NCBI GenBank assembly: GCA_016789785.1 | Contig: JAEUQE010000246.1 | Coordinates: 1 to 12,568 of the forward strand | Length of the DNA stretch: 12,568 nt | Direction: 5' to 3' | Source: Bryobacterales bacterium | GTDB taxonomy: Bacteria > Acidobacteriota > Terriglobia > Bryobacterales > Bryobacteraceae | Part shown: one piece after another, positions 8,799-12,568 of the stretch | Layout: each line of letters starts with the position of its first letter | Numbering within the stretch: the stretch's first letter is position 1 | Notes under the pieces: generated by a model | What the model saw: only the letters and a program-made list of their open reading frames with translations | Told to the model about the DNA's origin: nothing | Databases searched by the model: none | Made by a program: the position numbers and the translations under genes

Positions 8799-8810
8799 GA
8801 ATAGGCTCCT

Positions 8811-10355
8811 TTAGAGCGGAATCAGACCATGCTTCTTTGATGGCCGGAACTCACGTTTGGCTGAGAGATATTCCAGTGCCTGGGCCAGATGCTTGCGGGT
8901 GTTGGAGGGCTCAATGACGTCGTCCACCAGGCGGCGGGAGGCGGCGACATAGGGCGTGGAGAACGCGCTGCGGTACTTTTCGATGAGTTCCTTGCGCTTG
9001 GCCACCTTGTCCTCGGCCTTGGCGATTTCGTTGCGGAAGACGATCTCGGCGGCGCCTTCGGCACCCATGACGGCGACTTCGGCGGTGGGCCAGGCAAACA
9101 CGCGGTCGGCGCCGAGGTCCTTGGAGCACATGGCGAGATGCGCGCCGCCGAAGCTCTTGCGCAGGATCACCTGGATCTTGGGCACGGTGGAGGCGGAGTA
9201 GGCAAAGAGGAGCTTCGCACCGTGGCGGATGATGCCGCCGTATTCCTGTTGGACGCCGGGAAGGAAGCCGGGAACGTCGACGAAGGTGATCAGCGGGATG
9301 TTGAAGGCGTTGCAGAAGCGGACGAATCGCGCCGCCTTGTTGGAAGCGTTGATATCGAGCGCGCCGGCGAGAACGGAGGGCTGATTGGCGATGATGCCGA
9401 CCGAGCGGCCGAGAATGCGTGAGAAGCCGACGACGATGTTCATGGCGTAGCCGGCCTGGACTTCGAGGAAGTCGCCATTGTCCACCACGCCGCCGATGAC
9501 GTTGCGAACGTCGTAGCCTTGCTTGGACTCGACGGGGACCATGGTGTCGAGGGCGGGGTTGGGGTCGACGTTGCCATCGGAGGGCAACTGCGGCGGATCT
9601 TCGAGGTTATTGGCCGGGAGGAAGCTGAGCAGGCGGCGGCAAAGATAGAGCGCCTCCTGATCATTTTCGGCGATGAAGTGGATGACGCCGGAGTGGGTCA
9701 TGTGGGCATCGGCACCGCCGAGCTGGTCGGCGGTGATGGTTTCGCCGGTGACCTGCTTGATCACCTGGGGCCCGGTGATGAACATCTGGGCCTGGCGCGT
9801 TTGGATGACGAAGTCGGTCAACGCGGGGGAATAGGCGGCGCCGCCGGCGCAGGGTCCGCAGATGACGGAGACCTGGGGCACGGCGCCTGAGAGCATCACG
9901 TTGACGTGGAAGACCTGGCCGTAGCCGGAGAGCGAGTCAATGCCTTCCTGGACGCGCGCGCCGCCGGAGTCGTTAATAAAGACGAACGGCGAGCCCGTCT
10001 TGAGCGAGAGTTCCATGACTTCGGCGACCTTGAGCGAGTGCACCTCCCCGGCGGCACCGCCCCCGACCGTGAAGTCCTGGCTTGCCAGATGGACCAGCCG
10101 TCCGTCAATTGCCGCCGCGCCGGTGACGACACCGTCGGCGGGCATTTCTTTTCCCTCCATGCCGAACATATTGCAGCGATGTTGGGCAAAGAGTCCGAAT
10201 TCTTCAAAACTGTTGGGATCGACGAGATTGGCGACGCGCTCGCGGGCGGTGAGCTTGCCCTGCTCCTTGTGTTTGGCGATCCGTTCGGGTCCGCCGCCGC
10301 CTTCGAGATGGGAGCGCAATTTGCGCAATTCCTCGACCTTTTCCTGCATACTCAT
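8811..10355 (-). CDS. mmdA: Transcarboxylase 12S subunit (methylmalonyl-CoA carboxyltransferase)
   Basis: A 514-residue carboxyltransferase of the crotonase fold that moves the carboxyl group between methylmalonyl-CoA and biotin. Two half-domains are visible: the first with DSGGARVQEGIDSLSGYG and GPCAGGAAYSPALTDF, the second with RSVGIIANQPSVLAGALDIN, VDVPGFLPGVQQEYGGIIRHG and FAWPTAEVAVMGAEGAAEIV. These Gly-rich turns build the oxyanion holes. From memory, length and sequence follow the Propionibacterium 12S subunit nearly end to end, including the ending PSKKHG. Related enzymes are propionyl-CoA carboxylase beta and methylmalonyl-CoA decarboxylase alpha. The absence of a biotin carboxylase and of a membrane subunit nearby, and the 5S gene next door, support transcarboxylase. 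The ATG has an AAGGAG eight bases upstream. Confidence 0.93.
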   Translation of the reverse strand: MSMQEKVEELRKLRSHLEGGGGPERIAKHKEQGKLTARERVANLVDPNSFEEFGLFAQHRCNMFGMEGKEMPADGVVTGAAAIDGRLVHLASQDFTVGGGAAGEVHSLKVAEVMELSLKTGSPFVFINDSGGARVQEGIDSLSGYGQVFHVNVMLSGAVPQVSVICGPCAGGAAYSPALTDFVIQTRQAQMFITGPQVIKQVTGETITADQLGGADAHMTHSGVIHFIAENDQEALYLCRRLLSFLPANNLEDPPQLPSDGNVDPNPALDTMVPVESKQGYDVRNVIGGVVDNGDFLEVQAGYAMNIVVGFSRILGRSVGIIANQPSVLAGALDINASNKAARFVRFCNAFNIPLITFVDVPGFLPGVQQEYGGIIRHGAKLLFAYSASTVPKIQVILRKSFGGAHLAMCSKDLGADRVFAWPTAEVAVMGAEGAAEIVFRNEIAKAEDKVAKRKELIEKYRSAFSTPYVAASRRLVDDVIEPSNTRKHLAQALEYLSAKREFRPSKKHGLIPL

Positions 10356-10414
10356 ACACTAATCTCCTTGTGACTTGCCGGTGAGGGCGATGGGTGGCTG
10401 GTGGGCCGCGGTTC

Positions 10415-11935
10415 CTATGCCGGAGTTACCGTGACATGGTGGACTTTGCCGTTCACGTTCACGTCGTACTTCACGGGGGACTGGACCGGGCCCGCGCCCG
10501 CGGTGGAGCCGTTCGCGCCCTTGGGCTTGGCGGCTTCGGCGGGAGGCGGAGCAGCGGCTGGATCCTTGGCGACGGATTTCGGCCCCTGGTCACGGGATTG
10601 GAAGAACTTCGGCGCGACCTGCGGGAACATGGCGTAGGTCAGCACGTCCTCGTCGGAGCCATTGCAGCCTTTGAGCGCGATGGCCTGGGCACGGAGATTG
10701 TCCCACTCGGGCTTGAGCAAGTCGGCGGGACGGTGGCGAATCAATTCTTTCTTGGCGAATTTCGCGGATTTCTGGATCACCTGCGGGTCGCGCACGCCGG
10801 CGGTCTCGCCGTAGTAGCCGAGGATGAGGTCGGCGAACTCGCCGGTGAGAACCTGGTAGCGGCCCATGAGCACGTTGAAGACGGCCTGGGTGCCGACAAT
10901 CTGGCTGGAGGGCGTGACGAGCGGGGGATAGCCGGCGTCTTTGCGGACGCGGGGAACTTCGGCCAGCACTTCCTTGATGCGGTGGGCCGCGCCCTGCTGC
11001 TTCAACTGGCTCTCCATGTTGGAGATCATGCCGCCGGGGATTTGGGAATCGAAGATTTCGGTTTCGACGCCGAGGATATTGCTTTCGAATTCTCGATATT
11101 TCGGACGGATTGCTGCGAAATGATCCTTGATCCGGATGAGGAGCTGCTTGTCGAGGGAGGTGGTATAGGGCGTGCCTTCGAGCATCTCCACCATGGCTTC
11201 GGTCGGGTTATGGCCGGGGCCGAGGCTCATGGAACTGATGGAAGTGTCGACGCAATCGGCGCCGGCTTCGATGGCCTTCATGAGGCTGACCATGGTCACG
11301 CCGGTGGTGGCGTGGACATGGACGTGGATCCGGACATCGTCTCCGCAGCGGTCCTTGATGCCGCGCACGATGTCGTAGGCCGGTTGCGGCTTGAGAAGCG
11401 CGGCCATGTCTTTGATGCAAAGGGAATCGCAGCCGAGATCGACGAGTTGCTCGGCCATGTCGACGAATTCATCGACGGTGTGGAGCGGGCTGATGGTGTA
11501 GCAAATGGTGCCCTGGGCGTGCTTGCCCGTGCGCTGGACGGCCTTGAGCGAGCGGCGGATGTTGCGGACGTCGTTGAGGGCGTCAAAGACGCGGAAGACG
11601 TCCATGCCATTCTCGGCGGATTTTTCGACGAAACGGTCGACGACGGTGTCTTCGTAGTGGCGGTAGCCAAGCAGGTTCTGGCCGCGCAGCAACATTTGCA
11701 GGCGCGAATTGGGGAGCAATTTGCGGAACGTGCGAAGACGCTCCCAAGGGTCTTCATTGAGAAAGCGAATGCAGGAATCGTAGGTGGCGCCACCCCAGCA
11801 CTCTACGCTCCAGAAGCCGGCTTTGTCGATGGCATCGCAAGCCGGGGTCATGTCTTCCATGGCCATGCGGGTCGCCAAGAGGGACTGATGGCCGTCGCGT
11901 AATACAAGCTCAGTGATGTCTACTTTTTTCGGCAT
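10415..11935 (-). CDS. Transcarboxylase 5S subunit (pyruvate/oxaloacetate carboxyltransferase)
   Basis: A 506-residue HMGL-like TIM barrel that moves the carboxyl group between biotin and pyruvate. Metal-site residues are visible: Asp14 in LVLRDGHQS, Lys175 (the carboxylated lysine) in CIKDMAALLKP, and His206/His208 in HVHVHATTG. SVECWGGATYDSCIRFLNED, SSMSLGPGHNPTE and LVTPSSQIVGTQAVFNV are hallmarks. From memory the whole chain, including ALKGxNGxDEDVLTYAMFPQVAP and the ending VKYDVNVNGKVHHVTVTPA, closely follows the Propionibacterium 5S subunit. It has no biotinyl domain, unlike OadA or pyruvate carboxylase. PycB is the main alternative name. It is the first gene of the operon, with no clear Shine-Dalgarno before its ATG. 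The gap to the 12S gene is 59 bases. Confidence 0.94.
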   Translation of the reverse strand: MPKKVDITELVLRDGHQSLLATRMAMEDMTPACDAIDKAGFWSVECWGGATYDSCIRFLNEDPWERLRTFRKLLPNSRLQMLLRGQNLLGYRHYEDTVVDRFVEKSAENGMDVFRVFDALNDVRNIRRSLKAVQRTGKHAQGTICYTISPLHTVDEFVDMAEQLVDLGCDSLCIKDMAALLKPQPAYDIVRGIKDRCGDDVRIHVHVHATTGVTMVSLMKAIEAGADCVDTSISSMSLGPGHNPTEAMVEMLEGTPYTTSLDKQLLIRIKDHFAAIRPKYREFESNILGVETEIFDSQIPGGMISNMESQLKQQGAAHRIKEVLAEVPRVRKDAGYPPLVTPSSQIVGTQAVFNVLMGRYQVLTGEFADLILGYYGETAGVRDPQVIQKSAKFAKKELIRHRPADLLKPEWDNLRAQAIALKGCNGSDEDVLTYAMFPQVAPKFFQSRDQGPKSVAKDPAAAPPPAEAAKPKGANGSTAGAGPVQSPVKYDVNVNGKVHHVTVTPA

Positions 11936-12171
11936 AAAGAGGTTGGCCGATTCGGGGTTAGCGGCACGCGCTACAACAACGGTAGTCGTGCAGTGCGAAG
12001 ACTCTGCCGGGACAAGGGCGGAGGCCGTTCACCCGAGCGGCCCTGTTATCACCTTTTCTTATGCAAGCACACCTCCAAAGCGGTGGTGGCTGTGCGTTTT
12101 TTTCGCACTACTCTTAACGTATCAAAGAATCAGGCAGGTAGGGTGGGTGCAACGGGGTTGAAACAAGCCGC

Positions 12172-12192
12172 GGGGGTGTGGGGGAGTTGGGG
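12172..12192 (+). other. G-run cluster
   Basis: Three runs (five, five and four Gs) occur within 21 bases, with two further GGG runs and a GGGG at 12140-12158. Together they could form a G-quadruplex on the plus strand, opposite the operon's coding strand. No function is shown. Confidence 0.3.
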
Positions 12193-12198
12193 AATCGG

Positions 12199-12233
12199 CA
12201 TTGCGCGCACCCAAAGCGTGAACTTGCGCAATG
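12199..12233. promoter_or_regulatory. Inverted repeat, candidate operator or hairpin
   Basis: CATTGCGC (12199-12206) and GCGCAATG (12226-12233) are perfect complements separated by 19 bases. No T-run follows on either strand, so a rho-independent terminator is unlikely. The site lies 264 bases before the 5S start, where a regulator site or an end-of-transcript hairpin for the acyltransferase gene is possible. Confidence 0.35.
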
Positions 12234-12414
12234 GAGTAAGTGATTGGTGTTGTGGGAGTTGCGGGCGGGAGTGGGGTGTTATCGTTATCTTTTTCGTGAT
12301 CCGCAACGTGAAGCTCTTGCGTGGAAAACCGGGTCAGGTTGCGCGGGTTGTGGGCTGTCCATCCGATCAGGGCTCCCGCAGCCGACGATTGCCTGAAGGA
12401 TCGAGATTCGACGG

Positions 12415-12568
12415 CTAGTAGATCGGAGGCTCGCCCTCGGGCCGCGTCTTCCAACGCCGGTGAATCCAGAGCCACTGCTCCGGATATTCACGGATAACAC
12501 CCTCGAGGTGCGTGTGCAGACGCTGCGTATCCACCGCCGTGCCGCCCGACATCTCCAATGGGGCATCG
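12415..12568 (-). CDS. LpxL/HtrB-type lysophospholipid acyltransferase, C-terminal end (partial)
   Basis: The reading frame is open from the right edge to TAG at 12417-12415, giving 50 residues of C-terminus; the gene continues outside the window. The segment REYPEQWLWIHRRWKTRPEG is the characteristic tail of the lipid A biosynthesis acyltransferase family (LpxL/LpxM/HtrB), in which the P(E/G)QWxWxHRRWK motif closes the domain. These inner-membrane enzymes add secondary acyl chains to lipid A or related lipids. Its catalytic HX4D motif lies off-window, so the exact subtype cannot be told. It runs in the same direction as the transcarboxylase operon but is separated from it by 479 bases. Confidence 0.8.
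   Translation of the reverse strand, partial: DAPLEMSGGTAVDTQRLHTHLEGVIREYPEQWLWIHRRWKTRPEGEPPIY

Larger units (their letters stand above)
11936..12414. other. Intergenic leader upstream of the transcarboxylase operon
   Basis: No gene is evident in these 479 bases. The stretch must hold the operon promoter on the minus strand, but I find no convincing -35/-10 pair. It contains an inverted repeat at 12199-12233, short hairpins at 12023-12042 (GGCCG/CGGCC) and 12092-12108 (GTGCG/CGCAC around seven Ts), and several G-runs. I looked for and did not find a B12-box-like motif of a cobalamin riboswitch. Confidence 0.6.

Noticed and set aside
8811..10355. Propionyl-CoA carboxylase beta subunit as the primary call
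   Set aside because: No biotin carboxylase subunit is nearby, the biotin carrier is a separate short 1.3S-like protein, and a 5S gene is adjacent. The transcarboxylase reading fits all of these.
10394..11902. Plus-strand open frame of 502 codons opposite the 5S gene
   Set aside because: It is the antisense shadow of a clear transcarboxylase 5S gene, with a His/Asp/Gly/Val-rich composition typical of reversed GC-rich codons.
12092..12108. GTGCG-T7-CGCAC hairpin as a terminator
   Set aside because: The stem has only five pairs and the T-run is in the loop, not after the stem, so it does not look like a rho-independent terminator.
11936..12414. Cobalamin riboswitch upstream of a B12-dependent pathway
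   Set aside because: I found no B12-box-like sequence on the operon strand, and the nearest gene is biotin-dependent, not B12-dependent.

Overview
The window is GC-rich DNA, probably from a bacterium of the Acidobacteriota (Bryobacter/Solibacter-like). That placement is an inference. It rests on the GC-rich operon, an RHS-type YD-repeat protein of a kind I associate with that group, and the C-terminus of a lipid A-type acyltransferase, which points to a Gram-negative envelope. No taxonomic marker gene is present.

Right-hand part, minus strand (about 11935 down to 4006): seven tightly packed genes form what looks like one operon. In transcription order they are transcarboxylase 5S subunit, 12S subunit, a small OadG/MmdD-like protein, the 1.3S biotin carrier, methylmalonyl-CoA epimerase, and the small and large subunits of methylmalonyl-CoA mutase. 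Together they cover the core of the Wood-Werkman cycle: succinyl-CoA to (R)-methylmalonyl-CoA (mutase), epimerisation to the (S) form, then transfer of the carboxyl group by biotin to pyruvate, giving propionyl-CoA and oxaloacetate. There is no biotin carboxylase gene and no membrane decarboxylase subunit nearby. This favours a transcarboxylase (propionate fermentation, or the reverse direction) over propionyl-CoA carboxylase or a Na+-pumping decarboxylase. The last three genes are joined by ATGA stop/start overlaps, and the epimerase start lies inside the end of the biotin-carrier gene.

Left-hand part, plus strand (1 to about 3550), convergent with the operon: an RHS gene has lost its natural 5' end and is fused in frame to a 219-bp antisense fragment of the methylmalonyl-CoA mutase large-subunit gene. 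Its C-terminal about 227 residues form a lower-GC domain with a HEGIH motif. A TTG-initiated gene for a small exported protein follows directly and may be an immunity or partner protein. Between the two blocks (3551-4005) lies a degraded stretch with a frameshifted minus-strand ORF and a short RHS-core remnant.

Far right: a 479-bp intergenic region with an 8-bp inverted repeat and G-runs separates the operon from the 3' end of an acyltransferase gene that runs off the window.
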